64,000 nt of DNA from Armigeres subalbatus (taxonomy: Eukaryota; Arthropoda; Insecta; Diptera; Culicidae), in contig NC_085139.1 of the NCBI RefSeq assembly GCF_024139115.2, positions 16,277,284 through 16,341,283 of the forward strand, written 5' to 3'. The translations under genes were made by a program, and so were the position numbers. The stretch's first letter is position 1. Every line of letters starts with the position of its first letter. Positions 1 through 12,943 of the stretch are shown here, piece by piece. A model generated the notes under the pieces. The model made no database searches and was not told where the DNA came from. It saw only the letters and a program-made list of their open reading frames with translations.

Positions 1-853
1 TGCCGGCAAACACATATTCGCCAACCGTGGGCCCGCCGCACCCCCTGCCACACGCTGGGGAGCAACGAGCCAGCACTTTCCGGGAAAAGAATTTGTCACA
101 ATATTGTCACTTTTTGCGCCATCTTCAATCTGGGTTGCCACACTAACCGACAACGGTGCCTCGTTCGCACACGGCCGGCTGCCCGAGCCCTCTATTTCTA
201 CTGCGATGATGGCCGTGTTTGACACGCAGCAGGAGCGCTCTCAATAACGAACCAACAGCAAACGTAGTAGACGGCGGCGGCACCCCATCCGTTCCGCAAA
301 GTCGTCGCTGTCGTAGGAAGCATAGTCGTTGTGAGTCCGCTGCCTGCCACCATGACGACCATAACTATACGATGCGATGATGACTAGATGAGCGGTGCAC
401 TTTAATATTAAATGCCGAGAAGAATGGGGATCATCTCGCCCCTTGGAGCGTCGCACACTTACACTGCACATACACACACGCCTACACACCTCCACATACA
501 CCTCCGCGGGGTGCAGGAAGAGAGTGCTCGGGCTGTGCCATTGGTTGGTAGCCTGCATAGTGTCAAGTGTCGGGTCATCAGCTTTTGTGATGCTATACAA
601 ACTTTTCATCTCACTTTCGTTATGTCGCAAGCTTAGAACCGTTTTACCGTTCTTAGGCTTGAGAGAACCAAAAAAATCGCATTCGTAATTGACGTCACGT
701 TGATAACTCCGGAAATAGGTTTAATCATGACTTAAGCGAGATATGTTCGTAATAATACATTACATCAATCATATTTGCAACCGTAAGAACCGTCCAGCCG
801 CACCAAAGATGGATTACTGCAAGCTTTCCCTCCTTTCTCTCTTCTCTCAACAG
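1..853. other. Upstream intron of the Rox8-like gene, no gene seen
   Basis: No coding region is supported here. The stretch ends in a pyrimidine-rich tract and AG at 852-853, which I use as the splice acceptor of the next exon. Short open frames at 241-688 show no family resemblance and overlap on both strands. A CA-rich low-complexity patch lies at about 455-505. Confidence 0.5.
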
Positions 854-956
854 GAAGCGGAGAATGCAATTGCTGCCATGAATGGACAATGGCTCGGATC
901 GAGATCCATTAGGACAAACTGGGCCACCAGAAAACCCCCGGCTACCAAGGCAGAAT
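854..956 (+). CDS. Rox8: Rox8/TIAR-like RNA-binding protein, exon encoding the end of RRM2
   Basis: This 103-bp exon opens after the acceptor AG at 852-853 and closes at the strong donor GTAAGT at 957. It reads [20 protein letters not shown] followed by TNWATRKPP. This is the last alpha helix and beta strand of the second RNA-recognition motif of TIA-1/TIAR/Rox8 proteins; the NWATRKPP ending is typical of the family. These proteins bind U-rich RNA, act in splicing and in translational repression, and shuttle between nucleus and stress granules. The exon ends one base into a codon, matching the phase of the RRM3 exon at 48452. The codons are intact, with no indel, unlike the downstream exons. 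RRM1 and the start of RRM2 lie outside the window. The family is clear from the sequence; the symbol is by analogy to Drosophila. Confidence 0.85.
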
Positions 957-1860
957 GTAAGTAGTTTTTCCTTCCTGTTGTGTTGATAGTCGATTTTCTA
1001 TCTCCCGGACTCGTAAACTATCCCCACTTCCCTCACGCGACTCCTCCCTTTCCCACGAACGAAACGATAAACGATGGAACAAATTCAATAAGAACGAAAA
1101 AAATCCCCTCGGTAAAATCCGGTGCCACTGTTTACCGAAAATGAACAAAGCGGTGCAAGTCCCACCCTTTCCCTTTCTTAAACAAAAGTCACCGTTGGTG
1201 TCTCCCACTGAATGAAAATTGTCCAGTTGTGCCATTGTCGTTACCGTTTCGTGTAACCCGTTTCTGTTCGTTTTTGTGTTCCGGTGTTGAACTCACTGAC
1301 TACACTGACTCTGTCTCTGTCTTCGTGTCACCCTTCCCACTGAACCGATCCGCACGACCTTATGTGGCCGTCTTTGCTGTGTAGGCTTCCCATTCCCCCA
1401 GAAACAAGCATCTGAAGGCCGCCGAGCACAGTCAAGTGACGACTGCCTTTGTTTATGTTCTGTGTTCTGTTCTTCTGTTTGTTTGTCTTTTTGCGCTGTG
1501 CCCTGTTAGGAACGTGCTCTTGTTGTCTCTAACAAGCGTGACTGAATCACTGACTGGTGGAATGACTGACTGGCTGACTGTGCTGCCTGCCTGACGACTA
1601 CAGTAATTAACTTGGCTACTGGGATGGACGCATGTGCCTACTAAGATGACGGGATTGGGGTTTGTTTTGTTTTCTTTTTTTCAGACACGAACCGTGTGGT
1701 TACCGTTAAATGGTTCGGCTTATATTTGGACAGGTACCATTGAACAAATTGACATTCAAATAAAGCAATTAAGAGCGGAAGGACTTGTTGGATTGAAGTT
1801 TGGAGTGAATTAGAGATGTGCTGTTTGTATATCAGATGAAAAAAAAAATCATCCACCAGG
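957..1860 (+). other. Start of a ~47.5-kb intron, no gene seen
   Basis: The intron begins with GTAAGT. No protein-coding signal is supported. A CTGACTG-rich low-complexity patch lies at about 1538-1600. The short reverse-strand frames at 942-1235 and 1641-1856 have no recognisable domain. Confidence 0.5.
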
Positions 1861-2400
1861 CCCTACATCTGAGTCTAATTTGAATCTGATCTGAATCTGA
1901 TTTGAATCTGATCTGAATCTGATCTGAATCTGATCTGAATCTGATCTGAATCTGATCTGAATCTGATCTGAATCTGATCTGAATCTGATCTGAATCTGAT
2001 CTGAAACTGATATGTATCTGATCTGAATCTGATCTGAATCTGATCTGAATCTGATCTGAATCTGATCTGAATCTGATCTGAATCTGATCTGAATCAGATC
2101 TGAATCTGATCCGAATCTGATCTGAATCTGATCTGAATCTGATCTGAATCTGATCTGAATCTGATCTGAATCCTATCTGAATTTGAGCTGAATCTGATCT
2201 GAATCTGATCTGAATCTGATCTGAATCTGATCTGAATCTGATCTGAATCTGATCTGAATCTAATCTGAATCTGATCTGAATCTGATCTGAATCTGATCTG
2301 AATCTGATCTGAATCAGATCTGAATCTGATCTGAATCCTATCTGAATTTGAGCTGAATCTGATCTGAATACGATCTGAATCTACTTAATGTGCATCTGAT
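1861..2400. repeat. 11-bp minisatellite (GATCTGAATCT)n
   Basis: An almost uninterrupted tandem array of GATCTGAATCT, with a few variant units (CAGATC, CCTATC, TTTGAGC). The variant pair CCTATCTGAATTTGAGC occurs twice, near 2172 and 2337, so part of the array was copied as a block. The edges decay into single degenerate units up to about 2450. Confidence 0.9.
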
Positions 2401-4257
2401 TGGAAATGTATCTTAATTTGTTCTGGTCTGAATCTGATTGTAATCAGAATCAATAGTTCTTTAAAAAAAATCTTAAACTGTGTTCGGTACCATTGGCTCC
2501 ACAATAAAATCCTTGAATGAATGTTCCCTGAAGAGATGACATCCAAACCTATGGGTGCCACGGCAAATGGAAACTAAAGTAAACTGCTCTCCCGCCAGAG
2601 TGGACTTCCAGAATGCCAAAGGACGTCGACGCGACGGAGCAGATTTAGCAGTTTACTTGCGTGTTATGAATAATAAACAACATCATCAACTTTTGCAAAT
2701 ACAATAACTTGTCTCGTTCGGTTCGCAAATGCAAGAATGCTATACCCCAGTAGCAGCAAGTCGACGACGACGTGACGTGATGAGAGGGATGCCAATAAGT
2801 GCTGAATAGACGCAATGCCGATGGTCTTTCGATGCGGCGACGGTGGTAGCGATTTTTTTAGGAGTTTCTGGCTCCAGGGCGATGAAGACCGACGACGTGA
2901 TCAATGAATGACATCGACATTAGCTCAGGTACATACCGAAGCAATGTTCCTTATGGATGCGAGAAAATCTCGCAAAACTAAGCTTTGATGAACCACAAGA
3001 ATTACATAATCGAATGTCTATGATTGAAACGTTCCAAAATGTCAAAGCCTGCCCTCGGCCACGTGAAAATATAAACCCCGAAAGATCCGTCCGCCAATCT
3101 ACGTTGCAGACTGCCATCGAGTGAAAATATTAATTTCGCTGGTCGTGATTTATTAGTTACATAAAACAATAATCACGGCATGATTTATTACCAATTTGAT
3201 TTGAATGCCATGGGCCACGTCGAGACGGTGCGCCGGTGGTGGATGAAAAGGACCATGGTGGAAAAGGTCTATCGCTAGTTGTCGTGATTAGACACGTTAA
3301 AACCGGGAACAGATACAATGGAGAACATTACGGTCGGAGGGATGCGGAAAAGCGGTGGCGGCGGCTGGGGGAAAAAGGGCACACGATTGTTCTCTCGGAA
3401 GCTTTTGATTAGATTTCGTACCGAGTGGATGGCGCGACGACACGACGGTGGCGGCGGTGGCAGCAGCCTATTTTCCCTAATGTCGAGCCACTACACGAAA
3501 CATGGCTTCTCTAATTAAATTTTAATTATCAAAATTTTCCTCACGTCCTCCACTTGGCTGCGGGTGGTGGGCGTAACGGCGGGATACCGGGAAAGAGTTT
3601 TTCGTGTTGATGGAAACGGATCGACGGGAGCAGGGCGGCAAGAACCGACTACAAACGAGTCTGTGACGAATGACACCCACGGGAGCGTGTCAGAAGTAAA
3701 TACAAATTAATCAAAATGGTGCTTTGTGTCACCGAGGATGAAAGAGAGTGAAGTCGGGGCTGAATGATGGGACTGAAGAGGGTCATGAAAAGAATAAATC
3801 GAAAACAAGCCTTTCGACAAGGTGGGAAGATGGATTCGTGGAATAATCGTTGACTGCGTCATGCTCCTAATAGTAATGCATAGAAAAGGAGAATTTGTTA
3901 TCATTATCCGTGATTTAAATTAATCGATTCCACATTTTTGCCATTTAAAACCGCATTTTGGATGATTCGTTAATGAACCATGAGACTGGAGAAGAAATAA
4001 AAGATCGTTATCAAAACTGTTTTTGCTGAGGCACGATGAGCGAACAAAGTTTTATTGAAAGTTCCACGTTTCTCGTTGGGATCGAAAATTTGAACTTCGA
4101 TGGCCATGTCATGCTTAGAATCAATTTCCTTCACCGGTCATTAACAGGACCGCATGAATTAAATCAAATCCATGCACTTAAGTAAATTTTGTCATCGTGG
4201 GTATTAATTTTCTATTAAAAAAATATCACGAAACTTCGTTTCAATCTGCTCTAGGTT
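2401..4257. other. Intronic sequence, no gene seen
   Basis: No gene is supported. Short frames at 2920-3117, 3318-3518 and 3707-3904 lack recognisable domains, and the second is a glycine-rich low-complexity translation. Confidence 0.45.
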
Positions 4258-7200
4258 TCTGAGATTCTTGAAAGGAGGCTTTCGAGAATTCCTATCCTCT
4301 TGAAAGAAGGCTTCCGAGCCTCTTAAAATGAGGCTTCCAAGCCTCTTGAAAGGAGGTTTCCAAGCATCTTGAAAGGAGGCTTCCGAGCCTCTTGAAAGGA
4401 GGCTTCCGAGCCTCTTGAAAGATGGGTTCCGAGCCTCTTGAAAGGAGGCGTCCGAGCCTCTTGAAAGGAGGCTTCCGAGCCTCTTGAAAGGAGGCGTCCG
4501 AGCCTCTTGAAAGGAGGCGTCCGAGCCTCTTGAAAGGAGGCGTCCGAGCCTCTTGAAAGGAGGCGTCCGAGCCTCTTGAAAGGAGGCGTCTGAGCCTCTT
4601 GAAAGGAGGCGTCTGAGGCCTCTTGAAAGGAGGCGTCTGAGCCTCTTGAAAGGAGGCGTCTGAGCCTCTTGAAAGGAGGCGTCTGAGGCCTCTTGAAAGG
4701 AGGCGTCTGAGCCTCTTGAAAGGAGGCGTCTGAGCCTCTTGAAAGGAGGCGTCTGAGCCTCTTGAAAGGAGGCGTCTGAGCCTCTTGAAAGGAGGCGTCT
4801 GAGCTCTTGAAAGGAGGCGTCTGAGCCTCTTGAAAGGAGGCGTCTGAGGCCTCTTGAAAGGAGGCGTCTGAGCCTCTTGAAAGGAGGCGTCTGAGCCTCT
4901 TGAAAGGAGGCGTCTGAGCCTCTTGAAAGGAGGCGTCTGAGCCTCTTGAAAGGAGGCGTCTGAGTTTTCTTGAAAGGAGGCGTCTGAGCCTCTTGAAAGG
5001 GAGGCGTCTGAGCCTCTTGAAAGGAGGCGTCTGAGCTCTCTTGAAAGGAGGCGTCTGAGGCCTCTTGAAAGGAGGCGTCTGAGGCCTCTTGAAAGGAGGC
5101 GTCTGAGCCTCTTGAAAGGAGGCGTCTGAGCCTCTTGAAAGGAGGCGTCTGAGCCTCTTGAAAGGAGGCGTCTGAGGCCTCTTGAAAGGAGGCGTCTGAG
5201 GCCTCTTGAAAGGAGGCGTCTGAGCCTCTTGAAAGGAGGCGTCTGAGCTCTTGAAAGGAGGCGTCTGAGCCTCTTGAAAGGAGGCGTCTGAGCCTCTTGA
5301 AAGGAGGCGTCTGAGCCTCTTGAAAGGAGGCGTCTGAGCCTCTTGAAAGGAGGCGTCTGAGCCTTCTTGAAAGGAGGCTTCTGAGCCTCTTGAAAGGAGG
5401 CTTCTGAGCCTCTTGAAAGGAGGCTTGAGGCCTCTTGAAAGGAGGCTTCTGAGCCTCTTGAAAGGAGGCTTCTGAGCTCTCTTGAAAGGAGGCTTCCTGA
5501 GCCTCTTGAAAGGAGGCTTCTGAGCCTCTTGAAAGGAGGCTTCTGAGCCTCTTGAAAGGAGGCTTCTGAGCCTCTTGAAAGGAGGCTCTGAGCCTCTTGA
5601 AAGGAGGGAGGCCTGGAGCCTCTTGAAAGGAGGCTTCTGAGCCTCTTGAAAGGAGGCTTGAGCCTCTTGAAAGGAGGCTTCTGAGCCTCTTGAAAGGAGG
5701 CTTCTGAGCCTCTTGAAAGGAGGCTTCTGAGCCTCTTGAAAGGAGGCCTGAGCCTCTTGAAAGGAGGCTTCTGAGCCTCTTGAAAGGAGGCTTCTGAGCC
5801 TCTTGAAAGGAGGCCTGAGCCTCTTGAAAGGAGGCTTCTGAGCCTCTTGAAAGGAGGCTTCTGGAGCCTCTTGAAAGGAGGCCTGAGCCTCTTGAAAGGA
5901 GGCTCTGAGCCTCTTGAAGGAGGCTCTGAGCCTCTTGAAAGGAGGCTTCTGAGCCTCTTGAAAGGAGGCTTCTGAGCCTCTTGAAAGGAGGCTTCTGAGC
6001 CTCTTGAAAGGAGGCTTCTGAGCCTCTTGAAAGTAGGCTTCTGAGCCTCTTGATCGTAGGCTCCTGAGCCTCTTCAACAGAGGCTTCTGTGCCTCTTGTA
6101 AGGCGGCTTCTGAGCCTCTTGAAAGGAGGCTCTGAGCCTCTTGAAAGGAGGCCTGAGCTCTTGAAAGGAGGCTCTGAGCCTCTTGAAAGGAGGCTTGAGC
6201 CTCTTGAAAGGAGGCTTCTGAGCCTCTTGAAAGGAGGCTTCTGAGCCTCTTGAAAGGAGGCTTCTGAGCCTCTTGAAAGGAGGCTTGAGCCTCTTGAAAG
6301 GAGGCTTGAGCTCTTGAAAGGAGGCTTCTGAGCCTCTTGAAAGGAGGCTTCTGAGCCTCTTGAAAGGAGGCTCTGAGCCTCTTGAAAGGAGGCTTCTGAG
6401 CCTCTTGAAAGGAGGCTTCTGAGCCTCTTGAAAGGAGGCTTCTGAGCCTCTTGAAAGGAGGCTTGAGCTCTCTTGAAAGGAGGCTTCTGAGCCTCTTGAA
6501 AGGAGGCTTCTGAGCCTCTTGAAAGGAGGCTCTGAGCCTCTTGAAAGGAGGCTTCTGAGCCTCTTGAAAGGAGGCTCTGAGCCTCTTGAAAGGAGGCTTC
6601 TGAGCCTCTTGAAAGGAGGCCTGAGCCTCTTGAAAGGAGGCTCTGAGCCTCTTGAAAGGAGGCTTCTGGAGCCTCTTGAAAGGAGGCTTCTGAGCCTCTT
6701 GAAAGGAGGCCTGAGCCTCTTGAAAGGAGGCCTGAGCCTCTTGAAAGGAGGCTTCCTGAGCCTCTTGAAAGGAGGCTCTGAGCCTCTTGAAAGGAGGCCT
6801 GAGCCTCTTGAAAGGAGGCTTCTGAGCCTCTTGAAAGGAGGCTTCCTGAGCCTCTTGAAAGGAGGCTTCCGGAGCCTCTTGAAAGGAGGCTTCTGAGCCT
6901 CTTGAAAGGAGGCTTCTGAGCCTCTTGAAAGGAGGCCTGAGCCTCTTGAAAGGAGGCTTCTGAGCCTCTTGAAAGGAGGCTTCTGAGCCTCTTGAAAGGA
7001 GGCTGAGCCTCTTGAAGGAAGCTTCCGAGCCTCTTAGAAGGAGGCTTCTGAGCCTCTTGAAAGGAGGCTTCTGAGCCTCTTGAAAGGAGGCTTCTGAGCC
7101 TCTTGAAAGGAGGCTTCTGAGCCTCTTGAAAGGAGGCTTCTGAGCCTCTTGAAAGGAGGCTTCTGAGCCTCTTGAAAGGAGGCTTCTGAGCCTCTTGAAA

Positions 7201-8830
7201 GGAGGCTCTGAGCCTCTTGAAAGGAGGCTCTGAGCCTCTTGAAAGGAGGCTTCCTGAGCCTCTTGAAAGGAGGCTTCTGAGCCTCTTGAAAGGAGGCTCT
7301 GAGCCTCTTGAAAGGAGGCTTCTGAGCCTCTTGAAAGGAGGCTCTGAGCCTCTTGAAAGGAGGCTCTGAGCCTCTTGAAAGGAGGCTTCTGAGCCTCTTG
7401 AAAGGAGGCTTCTGAGCCTCTTGAAAGGAGGCTCTGAGCTCTTGAAAGGAGGCTTCTGAGCCTCTTGAAAGGAGGCTTCTGAGCCTCTTGAAAGGAGGCT
7501 CTGAGCCTCTTGAAAGGAGGCTCTGAGCCTCTTGAAAGGAGGCCTGAGCCTCTTGAAAGGAGGCTCTGAGCCTCTTGAAAGGAGGCTTCTGAGCCTCTTG
7601 AAAGGAGGCCTGAGCCTCTTGAAAGGAGGCTTCTGAGCCTCTTGAAAGGAGGCCTGAGCCTCTTGAAAGGAGGCTCTGAGCCTCTTGAAAGGAGGCTTCC
7701 TGAGCCTCTTGAAAGGAGGCCTGAGCCTCTTGAAAGGAGGCTTCTGAGCCTCTTGAAAGGAGGCCTGAGCCTCTTGAAAGGAGGCTCTGAGCCTCTTGAA
7801 AGGAGGCTTCTGAGCCTCTTGAAAGGAGGCTTCTGAGCCTCTTGAAAGGAGGCTTGAGCCTCTTGAAAGGAGGCTTCTGAGCCTCTTGAAAGGAGGCTTG
7901 AGCCTCTTGAAAGGAGGCTTCTGAGCCTCTTGGAAAGGAGGCTTCTGAGCCTCTTGAAAGGAGGCTTCTGAGCCTCTTGAAAGGAGGCCTGAGCCTCTTG
8001 AAAGGAGGCTTCTGAGCCTCTTGAAAGGAGGCTTCTGAGCCTCTTGAAAGGAGGCTTGAGCCTCTTGAAAGGAGGCTTCTGAGCCTCTTGAAAGGAGGCT
8101 TCTGAGCTCTTGAAAGGAGGCTTCTGAGCCTCTTGAAAGGAGGCTTCTGAGCCTCTTGAAAGGAGGCTTCCTGAGCCTCTTGAAAGGAGGCTTCTGAGCC
8201 TCTTGAAAGGAGGCTCTGAGCCTCTTGAAAGGAGGGTTCTGAGCCTCTTGAAAGGAGGCTTCTGAGCCTCTTGAAAGGAGGCTTCTGAGCCTTTGAAAGG
8301 AGGCTTCTGAGCCTCTTGAAAGGAGGCTTCTGAGCCTCTTGAAAGGAGGCTTCGAGCCTCTTGAAAGGAGGCCTGAGCCTCTTGAAAGGAGGCTTCTGGG
8401 CCTCTTGAAAGGAGGCTTCTGAGCCTCTTGAAAGGAGGCTTATGAGCCTCTTGAAAGGAGGCTTCTGAGCCTCTTGAAAGGAGGCTTCTGAGCCTTTGAA
8501 AGGAGGCTTCTGAGCCTCTTGAAAGGAGGCTTCCGAGCCTCTTGAAAGGAGGCTCTGAGCCTCTTGAAAGGAGGCTCTGAGCCTCTTGAAAGGAGGCTCT
8601 GAGCCTCTTGAAAGGAGGCCTGAGCCTCTTGAAAGGAGGCCTGAGCCTCTTGAAAGGAGGCTTCTGAGCCTCTTGAAAGGAGGCCCGAGCCTCTTGAAAG
8701 GAGGCTTCCGAGCCTCTTGAAAGGAGGCTTCCGAGCCTCTTGAAAGGAGGCTTCCGAGCCTCTTGAAAGGAGGCTTCCGAGCCTCTTGAAAGGAGGCTTC
8801 CGAGCCCTTTGAAAGGAGGCTTCCGAGCCT
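4258..8830. repeat. ~23-bp hairpin minisatellite array 1
   Basis: About 4.57 kb of tandem units of the form CCTCTTGAAAGGAGGC plus a short spacer, usually TTCTGAG, giving about 23 bp (roughly 200 units by length over period). Each unit contains the inverted repeat AGCCTC...GAGGCT. As RNA this extends to an 8-bp stem with one U-G pair and a GAA loop. From about 4440 to 5365 most units carry the spacer GCGTCTGAG; after that most carry GCTTCTGAG or shortened forms. One decayed unit group lies near 6035-6110. Long open frames occur on both strands (for example minus 4323-6077), but they translate the repeat and are not evidence of a gene. Confidence 0.95.
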
Positions 8831-9310
8831 CTACAAGAATCCTCTACATGTTTCTACGAGAATCCTCTACAGGTTTCTACGAGAATCATCTACAGGTTTC
8901 TACGAGAATCCTCTACAGGACTCTACAAGAATCCTCTACAGGATTCTACAAGAATCCTCTACAAGATTCTACAAGAATCCTCCACAGGATTCTACAAGAA
9001 TCCTCTCCAGGAGGCTACAAGTATTCTCTACAAGATTCTCCAAGAATTCTCGACAGGATTCTACAAGAATCCTCTACGGGATTCTACAAGAATCCTCTTC
9101 GGAAACTACAAGAATCCTCTACAGGATTCTACAAGAATCCTCTACAAGATTCTACAAAAATCCTCTACAAGATTCTACAAGAATCCTCTACAAGATTTCA
9201 CAAGAATCCTCTACAGGATTCTACAAGAATCCTCTACAGGATTCTACAAGAATCCTCTACAGGATTGTACAAGAATTATCTACAAGATTCTCCAAGAATC
9301 CTCAGCAACC
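8828..9310. repeat. 23-bp hairpin minisatellite array 1b
   Basis: Directly continues array 1 with a different unit of about 23 bp built on GAATCCTCTACAGGATTC plus TACAA. Each good unit holds a perfect 7-bp inverted repeat (GAATCCT/AGGATTC) around a 4-base loop. About 20 units, more degenerate at the edges. The open frame on the plus strand at 8809-9324 is a translation of the repeat. Confidence 0.9.
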
Positions 9311-12300
9311 GTCCATCGTCGTAGAACGTTACTCTTGAGCTTACGATTTGGTACGGATGAGTTTGGCAAAAGAAAGTGTCTCATTTATTGGTTTTCGAGA
9401 GTAGGACGAAAAGACGAAAATGCCTGCCTTCCCTACATGCTACAACAAAGCACAAACAAAAAAAACTGTTGCCTATCGCTTGTGTTTTGAATTATATGCC
9501 CCTGAAAGGGCGATGCAGTTTAGAAATTGGATTCAAACGCGATTCACCTTAATGATTTTGTGAGTTTTTTAAACGATGTTAAGCTTTGTAAACAGCGCTC
9601 TCAAAATGCAAAGATCATCAAAAAATGGCATTGATTCCTGGAATCCTTTTCATTGTGGTCAGCGTGGGCAACCATTGCATTGTTGCCTAACCAGTTAGCA
9701 CTCAAGTTTATGAATCGAAAATCACCACTTGACCTAGAAATTATTCATATTCCAAACAGACCACAACACATTTGTCTTCAAAGTGAAACGATTTATCCTA
9801 CCGCGCCCAGTATCCCAAGCATTATGCCACAATTTGCATAATCCGGCCTCTGGATTACACCGAATCGAGCACAACGCGGAATATACATCTTGCGATGGCT
9901 CCGGTATGCGGACCACTGCGCTCTGTTTCTCTGACAGCTGCGGTCGAACCTTTGACATGGTTTTTCCGACATAAATCACATGAAATATTCACAGCACAAT
10001 ATTAGCAGTTAAATATTTAACATTTTTCATTGAATACACCATCGCGAAACAAGGAGCAGCATTACCACCGTATCAGCAGAAGCGGTGTGGCTACAGTGGT
10101 TGAGTACACAACTCGTCAGCCACGGAGGCTTATATGGTCCCAGCGGGCCTACAACTCAGCCACAGTCAGTCAGTCAGTGCGGTTATGATATGATGTGCGA
10201 GAGTGGGATCATCATCATCATCAACGCCATGATTACTATATTATCTGCACCCCCGGTGCGTGCGCCTGCCGCACCGCCCGCACACGAACCGCAAAAACAC
10301 ATTCCATCCCTCGGGCTGACGCTCAATGGTGTAGCAGTCGGTTTTCGTGAACGAGTTCCTTCATGCCGCGATTACGATTGCGCATTGTTTCCGAATCCAG
10401 GTAATGGTTTCTCCTGGAGTTTTGTAGGGATTGCTGTAGGGTTTGTTTTCTGTAATTCATTTCTGAATTTTTTTTCTGTTATTTTTCTGTAATTAATTTC
10501 ACAGCGCAAATGCAGACTACGTCCCTGTGCGAATCAGTTCCCGTACGTCCCAATCCCGCTAAGTTCGGTCGTAATCCCGAAGGGTTGAGGGGTGGCCCGC
10601 CTGCCCCCGCCCGCCCCTTCCACATGATCAACGATGTCAGGTGCTTTCCGTTCCCACTTCATTGTTGACTGATGTGCCGCACTATTCCGATCCGTTGTTG
10701 CCGCAGTCAACCGGTTTCGCTTTCGGTATGGCGCGCGCGCTGGGTGCAAACAAGGGCGAGATTGAATTAAATCGTGCGGAAAATTTGGAACATTAGGCGA
10801 TTGTTTTGGGCTTACAGCAGCAAAGGGACGGAGGTGCTCCGCCCCGGCCGAATTGGATGAAATATTTAGCAATTTAAGGTAAATATTACGTGCGGTGTTC
10901 CGGTACGGAGTGGTGTTGATGAGAATATAGATTGAGTTCGCGTTTTGCGTTTCAATTACTGGAATTGATGAACCAAATTAGGCCTGCGGCTCTGAATGCA
11001 AATTGGTATTTTAGGACGTGAAGTTATTAGTTTTTTGATGATGAGAATTAAAATTTCAACATCAAACCAGTTACGGCAATATCCGGGAATTTACACCAGC
11101 TGTGCCGGGTCGGGTTTCTAATTTGGATCTAAGCCCGCAGCTCCGGTGGTGTGAGCGGCTGCAATTGATAGATTAAAAACTTATTCCGGAAGTCGGAATC
11201 CCGCGCGCCACGAAGTTGGCAGTTGTTGCAGTTCCGGGACCAGCAGCAGTTGCAAACAGACAGTCCCCCTGTCCCCCTCCAGTGTGGTGCAACGGCAATG
11301 TGTTGGACGAAGGTATTCCGGGAGTCAACGCCGTGTGGCGGCCTGTCTTTGTGCTGCCGCACACGTGATTCGACCAAGCTGGCAGAACTTTTCTCATCAA
11401 ACTTTTTTCTCCCAAAGCGATAAAAAAATGCTACTCCTTTTAAACACACGGAAGAATTGTACGATACACGGGATGTGGCATTCGGTGTTCCATTTTTACT
11501 GATTCGTCTAAGCGCTGAAAGGTTACAATATTCCGTATTTCAGCAAGCTGTTTTTGCTAAAATATTCAATTTTTTTACTTTCATGTTTGGTATTGATAAG
11601 TTAAAAGAATAAAACAAAACTGATAACATAGAAAGATCGTCCAAGACGTTTCTTTTCTCGCTAGGGCGATTATTCAATCCCTTTTTTTCACCATCAAGGA
11701 GCTATACGCTTCACTTTCTTTTCTCGGCACTGGAACATGCATCCAAAAGCAGAACCATAAGCGAAAGAAGTGTGTTTTTCTTTTATAAATTCGCACAGTG
11801 CTTTGTTAACATTATGATTTCCTTGTTTCGCTTTGCCAGGAGGGAGACATACGTCGTCGTCGTCGTCTTTTTCTGTGAGACAAAGCCACCGCTGTGGGAA
11901 ATTAAAACTAGTTTCAGTTGTTTCCACAATTTATGGCAAGTTTTATTCTACGCTGCGCGAGGAGCCGCGTGTACATACTTCCTTTTTATTTTCGTTCCGT
12001 TCTTGGAATGAAGTTTTGCCTTTTCTTGAGCTGAGTGCGGGCCAAACTTTTCAACGGAAGGCTTGCGAAGTTTATACATCTTGCTACTCTTCGTTCTTTT
12101 CCCGTAGATTTATTTCCGGAATCCAGTTCATTTCTCGAGCATTCTTTGCAACAATCTATATGAAAATTGCACTCTTTAGTAAAGTGTAATCAGAACTTGT
12201 TTTCACAACCTAATTTTTTAACTTAGATATGTTTAAATACAGATGCACTCAAAGCCAAATTGAGATTCCGAGCCCCTGAAGCTAATATGAGAGATCGTAA

Positions 12301-12600
12301 TAAGACAAGCCCGTAACCGGTTGTAAATTTCTCTGCGACATTTCTCACCCGCGCTTTGATTTTCACTGGTGCTACACTATTTTGCTAGCAGCAAAGAGCA
12401 GAGATATTTGGTGGATTTGTCATAAATCTGTGTCGTCTTCATTCAAGGGATCAGATGCTTTGGACTCCGGTATATTTGGGAGAATTTTTATGTCTGAATT
12501 TTTAACAAAGGTCGGTAGAATTTTGTTTCCAACATTATTTCTAAAAGCATATGGAGATGAGTGTTCGACTGTAATATTCTGTAATTATGTTGTTATATTC
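9311..12600. other. Intronic sequence, no gene seen
   Basis: No coding region is supported. Open frames at 9653-9979, 10085-10492, 11129-11502 and 11772-12189 overlap on both strands and show no known domain. A short GTC/CGT microsatellite lies at about 11850-11868. I see no tandem array or clear terminal inverted repeat. Confidence 0.4.
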
Positions 12601-12615
12601 GGCTTTGCAGTCCAA

Positions 12616-12692
12616 GAACTCGGTCAAAACGATAATTTTATGTTTGTCCCTACGTTTCGGCACTGATTAGTACCATCTTCAGGGGAGAATTC
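12616..12692 (-). other. Hammerhead-ribozyme-like motif (candidate)
   Basis: Read on the minus strand, the stretch has CTGAAGA, then a pairing segment GGTAC...GTGCC, then GAAACG, a loop, CGT, and flanking GAATTC...GAGTTC that can pair as an outer stem. CUGANGA and GAAA either side of a stem is the conserved hammerhead core, known from Penelope-like and other repeats. One extra base between CUGAAGA and the stem departs from the canonical core, so activity is uncertain. A second repeat at 22306-22354 has the same layout. Confidence 0.25.
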
Positions 12693-12943
12693 ATGAGTTT
12701 CGTTCGTCGTTAAGTGTCCTTTCTAAGATAATTGTCTGTAGTGTTTTTTGGTAGTTGATACATGTGTTTTGCTTTTTGCCTGTTTTTTTGGTAAATTTTG
12801 TCAGCGTTTTTAGAATTTTCATTTGCACTTTCACTAGTTTTGGAGTATATCGCTAGGCTGATGGGTTTCTGATTGAAACCCAATCAGAGCTAGCGGCTAC
12901 CTCAGAGCTAGTACCGATAAAATTCGTTCCGGCCATCAATGCT

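Noticed and set aside
4323..6077. 584-codon minus-strand open frame
   Set aside because: It is a translation of the 23-bp minisatellite; the repeat has no stop in this frame and no start context or domain.
4258..8830. AAGGAGG in every unit, resembling bacterial ribosome-binding sites
   Set aside because: The context is a eukaryotic intron; the motif is simply part of the repeat.
4258..9310. CRISPR array
   Set aside because: Units are contiguous, without unique spacers of constant length, there are no cas genes, and the genome is eukaryotic.
10085..10492. 135-codon plus-strand frame
   Set aside because: No domain, hydrophobic low-complexity end, no splice or start support.
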